Source: an alpha proteobacterium 3107 (GTDB taxonomy: Bacteria > Pseudomonadota > Alphaproteobacteria > Rhodobacterales > Rhodobacteraceae). Taken from it: DNA of 7,403 bases. The notes beneath the pieces are model-generated. The model was not told the DNA's origin and searched no databases. It was given only the letters and a program-made list of their open reading frames with translations. Location: contig JPPB01000326.1 in NCBI GenBank assembly GCA_001483205.1, positions 1 to 7,403 on the forward strand. The letters run 5' to 3'. Below, in pieces: positions 1 to 5,737 of this stretch. The position numbers were made by a program, and so were the translations under genes. Position 1 is the first letter of the stretch. Every line of letters starts with the position of its first letter.

Positions 1-1298
1 ACCGCCCGAAACCGGGTCTGCGCCAGGTGCTGATACGGCCCCGAAAATCGCCCGAACCACGCATCGTTGGTGATCTGCAACAACCACCGTGGCCTTTCGG
101 GCGCGGCGCGCACCACCTGCGGAAAAATCGCCTCATAGCAGATCAGCGGCAGGGCCATCCCCAGTTCAGGGCCGAAATCCAGCATGGCGGGGCCGGGGCC
201 GGGCGCATAACCGAACCCGCTTTGCGCAGCAAAGGCAGAGACACCAAACCTTGCCGCCTGATTGCTGAGCGGCACGTATTCACCGAACGGCACAAGGCGA
301 TGCTTGTCGTAAATCTGTTCTGTCCGGCCGCCGGGGCCGATGACGATCAGGCTGTTGTGATAGCCGCTCTCGCCCCGGCGCTGAATGCCTGCGACCAGCG
401 GTCGGCCCTTCGCCGCCCCGGACATCGCCGCGATCAGGTGCTCCGCCCGCCCCAGCAATGCAGGCACCGAGGTTTCCGGCCAGATGATCAGATCGGGCGC
501 ACCCCCGGCGGCAGTCAGCGCCACCGCCCGCTCGAAAAACACCGGCATCATTGTCGGCTCCCATTTCAGGTGCTGCGCCGCGTTCGGCTGCACGATGCGC
601 AAGGTTGGGCCGGGGGGGGCTGCCGGTGATGGCGGGTCGCCGGGGCGCATCCCCCAGGCAAGGCCGATGAAAACCGCCCACACCGCCGCAACCACCGCCA
701 CCGCCGCGCCCCGAGGCCGGGACAGCGCCGCAATCGCCCCGTAACATCCGCATGTCGCCAGCAGGGTCAGAAATGTCAGCCCGTGCGGGCCGATAAGGGC
801 CGCGATGTGCATGGGGGCCGCGCCGGTCCAGACATAGGCAGGCAAGGCCCACGGGAACCCGGTCAGCAGATAAGAGCGCAGCATTTCCGCCAGGCTGAGC
901 GTGACCACCAGCGCCAGAGCCGCCCCGCGCCGCCCGCCAAGCCAGCGGGCAAACCCGAACCCCGCCGCCCAGAACAGCCCCAGCCCGGCAGAGATGCCGA
1001 TAAGAGCAAACGGGGCCATCCAGCCATGCCGCGCGGGGTCAACCAGAAAAGGTTCGACAATCCACAGCAGGGTCAGCCCGAAATAACCGGTCCCTGCTGC
1101 CCAGCCGGTGGCCGCCGCCTGTCGGTTCGTTGGCGCGGCCCCCAACACAATGGCAAGGGCCGCCAGCCCGATCAGCGACACCCACCAGAGCGACCACGGG
1201 TCATGCCCGAGACCGGTTGCCGCGCCGATGATCAGGGCCATGGCCATGCGCGCACGCGGCCCGGTCTCTGCCCACCGGCGGGCGGCGGGGTTATTCAT
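1..1298 (-). CDS. lnt: Apolipoprotein N-acyltransferase, 3' end cut off by the window
   Basis: Inner-membrane enzyme that adds the third acyl chain, from phospholipid, to the N-terminal cysteine of lipoproteins; this is the last step of lipoprotein maturation. About 432 codons are visible, so roughly the last 70-80 residues are missing. Residues 17-215 form a series of hydrophobic segments consistent with the N-terminal membrane domain. The nitrilase-like periplasmic domain follows from about residue 230. The expected Glu-Lys-Cys triad is present: E275 in IIWPETSVPALL, K332 in YDKHRLVPFGEY, and C387 in LICYEAIFPQ; C387 has the same number as the E. coli nucleophile. The conserved ITNDAWFG segment is also present near the left edge. 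The ATG at 1298-1296 overlaps the corC stop by 8 bases and has no clear Shine-Dalgarno of its own, so translational coupling to corC is likely. Identification is firm. Confidence 0.96.
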   Translation of the reverse strand, partial: MNNPAARRWAETGPRARMAMALIIGAATGLGHDPWSLWWVSLIGLAALAIVLGAAPTNRQAAATGWAAGTGYFGLTLLWIVEPFLVDPARHGWMAPFALIGISAGLGLFWAAGFGFARWLGGRRGAALALVVTLSLAEMLRSYLLTGFPWALPAYVWTGAAPMHIAALIGPHGLTFLTLLATCGCYGAIAALSRPRGAAVAVVAAVWAVFIGLAWGMRPGDPPSPAAPPGPTLRIVQPNAAQHLKWEPTMMPVFFERAVALTAAGGAPDLIIWPETSVPALLGRAEHLIAAMSGAAKGRPLVAGIQRRGESGYHNSLIVIGPGGRTEQIYDKHRLVPFGEYVPLSNQAARFGVSAFAAQSGFGYAPGPGPAMLDFGPELGMALPLICYEAIFPQVVRAAPERPRWLLQITNDAWFGRFSGPYQHLAQTRFRA

Positions 1299-2178
1299 GC
1301 GCCGCCGACGTGCCAAGATGAACGCGCAGACGCTTGATCCGGCGCGCATCCGCATCGACCACCTCGAAATCCGGCCCCGCCGGGTGGCGGATCATCTCGC
1401 CCCGCGCAGGCACCCGCCCGCTCAGCACGAAAACCAGGCCGCCCAGGGTATCGACCTCTTCATCGTCCACGCCTTCGGTCAGGTCGATACCGGTTTCCCC
1501 GGCGAACTCGTCAAGCGGGGTTCTGGCCTCGGCCAGATAGCAGCCCTCTTTCTCCAGCGTCCAGAACCGGCCTTCGTCAATGTCGTGTTCGTCCTCAATC
1601 TCGCCGATAACGGTCTCGATCAGGTCTTCGATGGTCACCAGCCCGTCCACCCCGCCATATTCGTCGATGACCAGCGCCATATGGGTGCGGTCGCTCTGCA
1701 TCTTCTGAAGCAGCACGCCGACAGGCATTGACGGCGGCGCATAGAGCAGCGGGCGCGCCAGAGCAGCAACGGCAAAATCGCCGTTCCCCGCCCCGTTGAA
1801 CCCGTATTTCAGGGCAAAGTCCTTCAGGTGGATCAGGCCGATGGGGGAATCGAGTGTGCCGGAATAGACCGGCAGGCGCGTCAGGCCGCTGTTGCGAAAT
1901 ATCCGCGCCAGGGCGTCGCGGTCAATATCGTCGGGGACGGCCACGATCTCGGCCTTGGGAATGGCAACATCATCAACCCGCAGCCGTCGCAGGTTGAGCA
2001 TCCCGTGCGGCTGGCTGTCCTGCACGGCAGGGGCATTCGCCGCCCCGGTCCTGTCAACATGTTCGCCGTTCAGAGACAGAGCGCCGACGATGCGGCTGAA
2101 AAATCCCTGCCCGGAGTTCTCGTCACAATCCTGCGCGCTTTGCGCTGCGCCAGGCGATCCGTCGGTTGTGTCGCCCAT
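1291..2178 (-). CDS. corC: CBS-pair/CorC_HlyC domain protein (YbeX/CorC type)
   Basis: A 295-residue soluble protein of the CorC/YbeX family, classically linked to magnesium/cobalt efflux and, through its usual neighbour ybeY, to ribosome maturation. The N-terminal 55 residues are low in recognisable structure. CBS domain 1 covers about residues 65-125 ([20 protein letters not shown]). CBS domain 2 covers about 138-197 and carries the family signature [20 protein letters not shown] transporter-associated domain follows at about 205-288 ([20 protein letters not shown]). There is no membrane domain. The ATG at 2178 is chosen because AAAGGA lies just upstream. An in-frame GTG at 2226, overlapping the ybeY stop, would add 16 arginine-rich residues and is less likely. 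The gene lies 44 bases after ybeY and overlaps lnt, so the three genes look co-transcribed. The family is certain; the exact role (ion efflux or ribosome-related) is not settled by sequence. Confidence 0.93.
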   Translation of the reverse strand: MGDTTDGSPGAAQSAQDCDENSGQGFFSRIVGALSLNGEHVDRTGAANAPAVQDSQPHGMLNLRRLRVDDVAIPKAEIVAVPDDIDRDALARIFRNSGLTRLPVYSGTLDSPIGLIHLKDFALKYGFNGAGNGDFAVAALARPLLYAPPSMPVGVLLQKMQSDRTHMALVIDEYGGVDGLVTIEDLIETVIGEIEDEHDIDEGRFWTLEKEGCYLAEARTPLDEFAGETGIDLTEGVDDEEVDTLGGLVFVLSGRVPARGEMIRHPAGPDFEVVDADARRIKRLRVHLGTSAAHE

Positions 2179-2222
2179 TGGTCCTTTCCGAATACATCGC
2201 CTGTGGCGGGGCCGCCGCAGAC

Positions 2223-2702
2223 TCACCCCTCATATGGGTTGGAAATGCCCAGTTTGCCAAGTATTTTTATTTCAAGTGCTTCCATTGTCGCCGCATCTGT
2301 GTCGTTGATGTGATCATAACCCAACAGGTGCAGGGTGCCGTGAACGATCAGATGGGTGACGTGATCGGCTATGGCGGTGCCGTTCTGTGCCGCTTCGCGC
2401 GCGCAGGTGTCATAGGCGATGGCGATGTCGCCGAGCGCTGTTGGGGTTTCCCCGGTTTCCCCGCCCGCGCGGGTTTCGGGGTGGCCTGACGGCCAGGACA
2501 GCACGTTGGTCGGGTGCGGTTTGCCGCGAAAGGCGGCGTTGAGTTTGGTCATCCGGGTGTCGTCACAGCCGAGGACGCAGATTTCAAACCGCGCCGGATC
2601 AAGGCCAAGCGCGCAGAGTGCGCCGGTGGTGGCGCGGGCGGACAGGGTTTCCAGGCCGACGGACCGCCAGCGGGCATCTTCAGGGATTGTTTCCGTGACC
2701 AT
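2223..2702 (-). CDS. ybeY: Endoribonuclease YbeY (16S rRNA 3'-end maturation)
   Basis: A 159-residue single-domain metalloprotein of the UPF0054/YbeY family, a cytoplasmic single-strand RNase needed for 16S rRNA 3'-end processing and late 70S quality control. The zinc-binding signature [11 protein letters not shown] is intact, with ligands H121, H125 and H131. The conserved arginine of the substrate cleft is R59, within [13 protein letters not shown]. The length is usual for the family. The ATG at 2702-2700 has GGAG twelve bases upstream (2715-2718), slightly far, and this GGAG overlaps the stop of a possible small ORF. It heads the ybeY-corC-lnt operon. phoH, which very often precedes ybeY in proteobacteria, is absent here: the upstream side is the divergent trpA gene. 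Confidence 0.96.
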   Translation of the reverse strand: MVTETIPEDARWRSVGLETLSARATTGALCALGLDPARFEICVLGCDDTRMTKLNAAFRGKPHPTNVLSWPSGHPETRAGGETGETPTALGDIAIAYDTCAREAAQNGTAIADHVTHLIVHGTLHLLGYDHINDTDAATMEALEIKILGKLGISNPYEG

Positions 2703-2711
2703 GGGGCGGGC

Positions 2712-2807
2712 TTACTCCGCTGCTGCCGGGCGATAAAGCGGAATCGGACAGGTCGCGGCCATCATGCAGCGGTCCCGGGGATTGATTTCCGCGCAAATTT
2801 TCCGCAC
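2712..2807 (-). CDS. Possible 31-residue small ORF in the ybeY leader (uncertain)
   Basis: A GTG-initiated ORF of 31 codons ends 9 bases before the ybeY ATG. It reads [14 protein letters not shown] and then [17 protein letters not shown]. Two adjacent internal ATGs (2765-2763 and 2762-2760) give a 17- or 16-residue alternative. It has three cysteines and codon use like its neighbours. No convincing Shine-Dalgarno precedes the GTG. Its terminal GAG-TAA overlaps the GGAG that would serve ybeY, which would fit translational coupling. I do not recognise a family, and a chance ORF in GC-rich DNA is a serious alternative. Confidence 0.22.
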   Translation of the reverse strand: MRKICAEINPRDRCMMAATCPIPLYRPAAAE

Positions 2808-2826
2808 ATCAGGGCCAGCTTTGGCA

Positions 2827-2831
2827 AAGGA
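2827..2831 (+). promoter_or_regulatory. Shine-Dalgarno of trpA
   Basis: AAGGA, within AAAGGAAA, lies 6 bases before the ATG at 2838. This fixes the trpA start and rules out the open frame that extends much further upstream. Confidence 0.8.
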
Positions 2832-2837
2832 AACCCC

Positions 2838-3635
2838 ATGACCCGCATTGATGCCCGGTTCGCGCACCTGAAAGCAAACGGCAGAAAGGCTTTCGTCGCC
2901 TATATAATGGCGGGCGACCCCGATTTCGCCACATCGTTAGAGCTTGTCAGGGGGCTGCCGGGGGCGGGCGTCGACGTGATCGAACTGGGCCTGCCGTTCA
3001 CCGACCCGATGGCGGACGGCCCGGCGATCCAGTTGGCGGGCCAGCGCGCGCTTGATGCGGGGATGACCCTGCGCAAGACCCTCGATCTGGCGGCGGCATT
3101 TCGCAAGACTGATGACAGCACCCCGATCGTGCTGATGGGATACTATAACCCGATCCACAGCCGGGGGGTTGATCGGTTTCTGGTCGAGGCAAAGGCGGCG
3201 GGGATTGACGGCCTGATCGTGGTTGATCTGCCGCCGGAAGAGGATGATGAGCTGTGCCTGCCCGCGCGGAGGACAGGTTTGAGCTTCATCCGCCTTGCCA
3301 CGCCGACGACCGATGCAAAACGCCTGCCCAGAGTGCTGCAAAACACGTCGGGCTTTGTCTATTATGTGTCCATCACCGGGATCACCGGCGCGGCAGAGGC
3401 GCGCCCGGCAGAGGTTGCGCCCGAGGTCGCCCGGATCGGGGCGGCGACCGATCTGCCGGTTGTCGTCGGGTTCGGCGTCAACACGCCCGAGCAGTCAGAA
3501 GCAATTGCAGGTGTTGCTGACGGGGTGGTGGTGGGTTCCGCCATCGTCCGGCGGGTCGGCGAGGGTCGCCCGGTGGCCGAGGTGCTGGAGTTTGTCAGGT
3601 CGCTGGCCGAGGGGGCGCATCGGGTCGGGGGGTGA
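2838..3635 (+). CDS. trpA: Tryptophan synthase alpha subunit
   Basis: A 265-residue TIM-barrel protein that cleaves indole-3-glycerol phosphate to indole and glyceraldehyde-3-phosphate. Indole is then channelled to the beta subunit TrpB. The catalytic residues are E49 and D60, in the signature [14 protein letters not shown], with the same numbering as E. coli. Further family motifs are [31 protein letters not shown] and the phosphate-binding [12 protein letters not shown] and GVVVGSAIV segments. Length is standard. The start is set by a good Shine-Dalgarno. The gene stands alone: trpB and trpF are not adjacent in the window, and it is divergent from ybeY. It ends in TGA, with a second in-frame TGA five codons later (3648-3650) at the edge of the repeat that separates it from the convergent GNAT gene. 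Confidence 0.98.
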   Translation: MTRIDARFAHLKANGRKAFVAYIMAGDPDFATSLELVRGLPGAGVDVIELGLPFTDPMADGPAIQLAGQRALDAGMTLRKTLDLAAAFRKTDDSTPIVLMGYYNPIHSRGVDRFLVEAKAAGIDGLIVVDLPPEEDDELCLPARRTGLSFIRLATPTTDAKRLPRVLQNTSGFVYYVSITGITGAAEARPAEVAPEVARIGAATDLPVVVGFGVNTPEQSEAIAGVADGVVVGSAIVRRVGEGRPVAEVLEFVRSLAEGAHRVGG

Positions 3636-3648
3636 GGGCCGAACGGGT

Positions 3649-3718
3649 GAAGCCCTGACAGAATGGCGCATCGGTGGCCAAATAGCCCGCCCGGCCCAGG
3701 CAAATATGGCAGAGGCTT
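3649..3718 (+). repeat. Imperfect-palindrome intergenic repeat, copy R1
   Basis: The spacer between convergent trpA and the GNAT gene is almost entirely this element. Its long arm (3649-3697) matches the long arm of R2: over 3662-3697 against 4400-4435 I count 30 of 36 identical bases, including AATGGCGC, GTGGCCAAA and CCGCCCGGC. The short arm (3699-3718) read on the minus strand begins AAAGCCTCTGCCATATT, matching the AAAGACCTCTGTATATT end of R2. The two arms form an imperfect inverted repeat, so a hairpin could form in either transcript. There is no T-run on either strand, so intrinsic termination is possible but not shown. The right end overlaps the GNAT stop codon. Confidence 0.75.
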
Positions 3719-4224
3719 TATGACACCGCGCCCCGGCTCGGTGATGCGCGCACCACCGGCCCCCGGACGCCCCCCCACGCGCCCGGCACCAACGCCAGCC
3801 CCAGCACTCTTTCGGGGTTGGTCGGTGGCGGCATCCCCACACCGCTCAGAGGCCCGAACCCGAACCGGCCATAATAGGACGCATCCCCGACAAGCATCAC
3901 CCGCGTCCAGCCGCCGTGTTCTGCCCGCCCGAGGCTGTCCCGAATCAGGGATTCCCCCAGCCCTTCGCCCTGTCGTGTCGGGTGAACGGCGATAGGGCCA
4001 AGCAACAGGGCCACCCGGCCCGCCACGCAGACCGGCCAATGGCGGATGGCGGCGGCCAGCACCCCGTTTTCGTCCCGCGCCACAAGGCACAACCCGGCAA
4101 CCGGGGCCACGCCGTCGCGCAGGCGATAGGATGACAGCGCCTCCCGCCCCGGCGCGAAGCACAGATCATAGAGCGCCTCGACTTCCCACCAGTCCGGCGC
4201 GGTTTCCACCGAGATCGTGATCAA
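3718..4224 (-). CDS. GNAT-family N-acetyltransferase (YhbS-like)
   Basis: A 168-residue protein of the GCN5-related acetyltransferase fold, which transfers acetyl from acetyl-CoA to an amine; the substrate cannot be told from the sequence. The acetyl-CoA pyrophosphate-binding motif is IAVHPTRQGEGLGESLI (about residues 79-94), with the Q/RxxGxG loop at 85-90. The later VMLVGDASYYGRFGF segment (109-123) is typical of the YhbS-like subgroup. The start is taken as TTG at 4224-4222, because a strong AAGGAG (4233-4238) sits 8 bases upstream. An in-frame GTG at 4257 gives 11 more residues but lacks a comparable site. The TAA stop (3718-3720) overlaps the end of repeat R1. It converges on trpA and is divergent from mtnP. 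Family assignment is good, specific function unknown. Confidence 0.86.
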   Translation of the reverse strand: MITISVETAPDWWEVEALYDLCFAPGREALSSYRLRDGVAPVAGLCLVARDENGVLAAAIRHWPVCVAGRVALLLGPIAVHPTRQGEGLGESLIRDSLGRAEHGGWTRVMLVGDASYYGRFGFGPLSGVGMPPPTNPERVLGLALVPGAWGGVRGPVVRASPSRGAVS

Positions 4225-4232
4225 GCCCGCCA

Positions 4233-4238
4233 CTCCTT
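4233..4238 (-). promoter_or_regulatory. Shine-Dalgarno that selects a TTG start for the GNAT gene
   Basis: AAGGAG reads on the minus strand with an 8-base spacing to TTG at 4224-4222. The in-frame GTG at 4257 lies upstream of it and would place this site inside the coding region. Confidence 0.65.
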
Positions 4239-4387
4239 CGTCAGGCGTCCGGGTCACGCCCGCGCCGGAAAGTCCCGCCGCCCGCTGAAACCGGTTTCCC
4301 TGATGACGCGGTTTGATCTAGCATGGGGGCGGGAAGGCGGCAACGGGAGGGCGGGACATGTCTTGCAGACCGGACAATTCTTGCTGG

Positions 4388-4596
4388 AGACCTCTGCATA
4401 ATGGCGCGTCAGTGGCCAAACTGTCCGCCCGGCGCTTGCGTCGCGCAGCGCCTGCCTGCCCCCCGGCAGGCGCTCTAAACGTATCAACTCTTTGCAGTGT
4501 ATGGACTTTATGGCGAGGCCACCGCCAATATGGAATGCCGGAAAAAGCGCCCGTCCAGGCAGGCTGCTGCCCGGCTGGGCCAATATACAGAGGTCT
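4388..4596 (+). repeat. Imperfect-palindrome intergenic repeat, copy R2 (expanded interior)
   Basis: The ends are inverted repeats: AGACCTCTGCATAATGGC at 4388-4405, and at 4579-4596 the reverse complement of AGACCTCTGTATATTGGC. They differ at 3 of 18 positions. The long arm (4388-4435) aligns without gaps to the reverse complement of 5690-5737 in R3, with 40 of 48 bases identical by hand count. Unlike R1 (about 70 bp) and R3 (about 85 bp), the interior is stretched to give 209 bp. It contains a separate 10-bp hairpin and a partial echo of the short arm around 4525-4540 (GCCAATATGG). No coding capacity for a transposase. It ends 27 bases before the mtnP ATG, so it lies within the mtnP leader if transcription starts upstream of it. 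Confidence 0.75.
4447..4474. other. Perfect 10-bp hairpin inside R2
   Basis: AGCGCCTGCC (4447-4456) and GGCAGGCGCT (4465-4474) are exact reverse complements around an 8-base C-rich loop. It could fold as a stable RNA hairpin in the region upstream of mtnP. It is followed by CTAAACG rather than a T-run, so it is not a standard intrinsic terminator. Confidence 0.7.
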
Positions 4597-4623
4597 TTGC
4601 AGACCGGAAAGCATTGGTGCTGC

Positions 4624-5496
4624 ATGAAAACCTGTATCGGCATTATCGGCGGCTCCGGCGTTTATGAGATCGACGGGCTGGAAGGGGCGGCGTGGGCAGA
4701 GGTCGAAACCCCCTGGGGCGCGCCGTCTGACGCCATCCTGACCGGCCGTCTGAACGGCGTTCCGATAGCATTTCTGCCCCGCCACGGGCGCGGTCATGTT
4801 CATACGCCGACAACCGTGCCCTATCGCGCCAATATCGACGCCCTGAAACGGCTGGGCGTCAGCGATGTGGTCTCGGTTTCGGCCTGCGGATCGTTTTGCG
4901 AGACCATGGCCCCCGGCGATTTCGTCATCGTTGATCAGTTCATTGACCGCACCTTCGGGCGGGAAAAGAGCTTTTTCGGCACGGGGTGCGTTGCGCATGT
5001 CTCTGTCGCGCATCCGGTTTGCGGCAGGCTTGGCCGTGCCTGTGCGACAGCGGCGGGGCAGGCGGGCGTCACCGTGCATCAGGGCGGCGTCTATCTGGCG
5101 ATGGAGGGGCCGCAGTTTTCCACGGTTGCCGAATCAAGGCTGTATCGGGAGGTCTGGGGCTGCGATGTGATCGGCATGACCAATATGCCGGAGGCCAAGC
5201 TGGCCCGTGAGGCAGAGCTTTGTTATGCGTCCGTGGCCATGGTGACGGATTATGACAGTTGGCACCCGGACCATGGCACCGTTGATATATCAGAGATCAT
5301 CGCCACCCTTGCCGGGAATGCTGCCGGGGCGCGGGCGCTGGTTGCGGGGTTGCCGGATGTGCTCGGGGGGGTGCGCGCGCCGTGCCCGCAAGGATGTGAC
5401 CGGGCGCTCGACCACGCCATCCTGACCGCCCCCGAGAGGCGCGATCCGGCACTGGTGGCAAAGCTGGATGCGGTGGCGGGGCGGGTGCTGCGGTGA
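4624..5496 (+). CDS. mtnP: 5'-methylthioadenosine phosphorylase
   Basis: A 290-residue purine nucleoside phosphorylase-fold enzyme. It splits 5'-methylthioadenosine, the by-product of polyamine and homoserine-lactone synthesis, with phosphate into adenine and methylthioribose-1-phosphate, feeding methionine and adenine salvage. Visible motifs: IGIIGGSGVYEIDGL (5-19, phosphate loop), LPRHGRGH (51-58), PYRANIDALKRLGV (66-79), VSACGSF (85-91), AMEGPQFSTVAES (159-171), GMTNMPEAKLAREAE (184-198), and TDYDSWH (208-214). The two aspartates of the last motif, D209 and D211, are the adenine-recognising pair of MTA phosphorylases. The CPQGCDRALDHAILT tail is also family-typical. The ATG at 4624 matches the family N-terminus; its Shine-Dalgarno is weak. 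No apt or mtnA lies next to it. An S-methyl-5'-thioinosine specificity is less likely given the aspartate pair. Confidence 0.94.
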   Translation: MKTCIGIIGGSGVYEIDGLEGAAWAEVETPWGAPSDAILTGRLNGVPIAFLPRHGRGHVHTPTTVPYRANIDALKRLGVSDVVSVSACGSFCETMAPGDFVIVDQFIDRTFGREKSFFGTGCVAHVSVAHPVCGRLGRACATAAGQAGVTVHQGGVYLAMEGPQFSTVAESRLYREVWGCDVIGMTNMPEAKLAREAELCYASVAMVTDYDSWHPDHGTVDISEIIATLAGNAAGARALVAGLPDVLGGVRAPCPQGCDRALDHAILTAPERRDPALVAKLDAVAGRVLR

Positions 5497-5612
5497 AGGG
5501 GCTTTCGGGGACAGGCGCGTGAACAGCCCCATAGGGCCGCGCTGCGTCACCCCTCAATGGCGTGGCCCGCCCCCCTTGCAGGCCGGACGCGGGTTTTGCC
5601 TCTTTCCCGGAA

Positions 5613-5626
5613 TGTAAGCGCATACA
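5613..5626. promoter_or_regulatory. LacI-family-type operator, site 1
   Basis: TGTAAGCGCATACA differs by one base from the perfect palindrome TGTAAGCGCTTACA, which follows the WnnnnCG-centred pattern recognised by many LacI-family sugar repressors. Its centre is between 5619 and 5620. Confidence 0.55.
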
Positions 5627-5633
5627 TTTTCGG

Positions 5634-5647
5634 TGAAAGCGCTTACA
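5634..5647. promoter_or_regulatory. LacI-family-type operator, site 2
   Basis: TGAAAGCGCTTACA is likewise one base from the perfect palindrome. Its centre (5640/5641) is 21 bp from that of site 1, two helical turns, so both sites would be on one face of DNA. Together the outer halves form an exact 12-bp inverted repeat, GAATGTAAGCGC at 5610-5621 and its reverse complement at 5639-5650, with a 17-base loop, so an RNA hairpin is the competing reading. Confidence 0.55.
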
Positions 5648-5652
5648 TTCAA

Positions 5653-5737
5653 ATATCTCTGCATAATGGTGCCCCTGTCCCGGCCCAAGCGCCGGGCCGA
5701 CGGTTTGGCTATTGACGCGCTATAATACACAGGTCTT
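5653..5737 (-). repeat. Imperfect-palindrome intergenic repeat, copy R3 (inverted)
   Basis: The orientation is opposite to R1 and R2. The long arm (5690-5737) read on the minus strand matches R2 positions 4388-4435 at 40 of 48 bases without gaps. The short arm has CTCTGCATAATGG at 5657-5669, identical to 4392-4404 in R2. The centre can pair as CGGCCC (5681-5686) with GGGCCG (5694-5699). It fills the space between the operator pair and manC, and its terminal AAAG shares bases with the manC TAA stop. Confidence 0.75.

Larger units (their letters stand above)
2703..2837. promoter_or_regulatory. Divergent ybeY / trpA intergenic region
   Basis: This 135-base region must hold the promoters for both the leftward ybeY operon and rightward trpA. 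The relatively AT-rich patch at 2780-2805 is the likeliest place, with TTGATT at 2782-2787 as a possible -35 for trpA. No convincing -10 lies 16-18 bases on, so no promoter is assigned. I see no attenuator-like run of Trp codons or terminator/antiterminator hairpin ahead of trpA. Confidence 0.45.
4225..4623. other. Divergent GNAT / mtnP intergenic region
   Basis: About 400 bases without a credible gene. It must hold the promoter of the GNAT gene (leftward) and of mtnP (rightward), but I cannot assign -35/-10 boxes. The right part, 4388-4596, is repeat R2. The left part (4258-4387) is GC-rich apart from a short patch around 4305-4325. GTCTTGCAGACCGGA at 4360-4374 reappears with one extra T at 4593-4608, just before mtnP. 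An open frame starting at 4492 and running into mtnP is only read-through of repeat sequence. Confidence 0.6.
5497..5736. other. Convergent mtnP / manC intergenic region
   Basis: The 240 bases between the two gene ends hold nothing clear in the first 113 bases except weak inverted pairs, GGGGCT (5498-5503) with AGCCCC (5525-5530), too loosely spaced to call a terminator. They then hold the twin operator-like palindromes (5613-5647) and repeat R3 (5653-5737). The segment 5594-5660 is clearly more AT-rich than its surroundings. No ORF is credible. Confidence 0.65.

Noticed and set aside
612..619. G8 homopolymer in lnt (also G7 at 5365-5371 in mtnP), considered as phase-variation tracts
   Set aside because: Both genes stay in frame through the tracts and runs of this length are expected at this GC content. 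They are not at gene starts where phase variation is usual.
280..852. A 190-codon minus-strand ORF inside lnt
   Set aside because: It is a frame-shifted shadow: the same DNA in the lnt frame gives DLIIWPETSVPALL and other Lnt motifs.
2224..2226. GTG start for corC overlapping the ybeY stop (GTGA)
   Set aside because: It would add an arginine-rich 16-residue tail of doubtful value; the ATG at 2178 has AAAGGA in good position. It is not fully excluded.
2514..2837. Upstream extension of the trpA reading frame into ybeY
   Set aside because: It is antisense to ybeY and lacks similarity to TrpA. The ATG at 2838 has a proper Shine-Dalgarno and the catalytic Glu and Asp then fall at residues 49 and 60.
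4492..4623. In-frame N-terminal extension of mtnP starting at 4492
   Set aside because: The 44 extra residues are read from repeat R2 and do not resemble the family; the MTA phosphorylase N-terminus begins at 4624.
4318..5079. A 253-codon minus-strand ORF covering R2 and the 5' half of mtnP
   Set aside because: It is antisense to mtnP with no recognisable domain. Part of it is repeat sequence.
5721..5726. Exact TATAAT, a perfect -10 consensus, inside R3
   Set aside because: No -35 lies 16-18 bases upstream (CGACGG there), the bases fall in the conserved arm of the repeat, and transcription would only run antisense into manC. R2 has GCCATT at the matching place, so the match is chance variation of the repeat.
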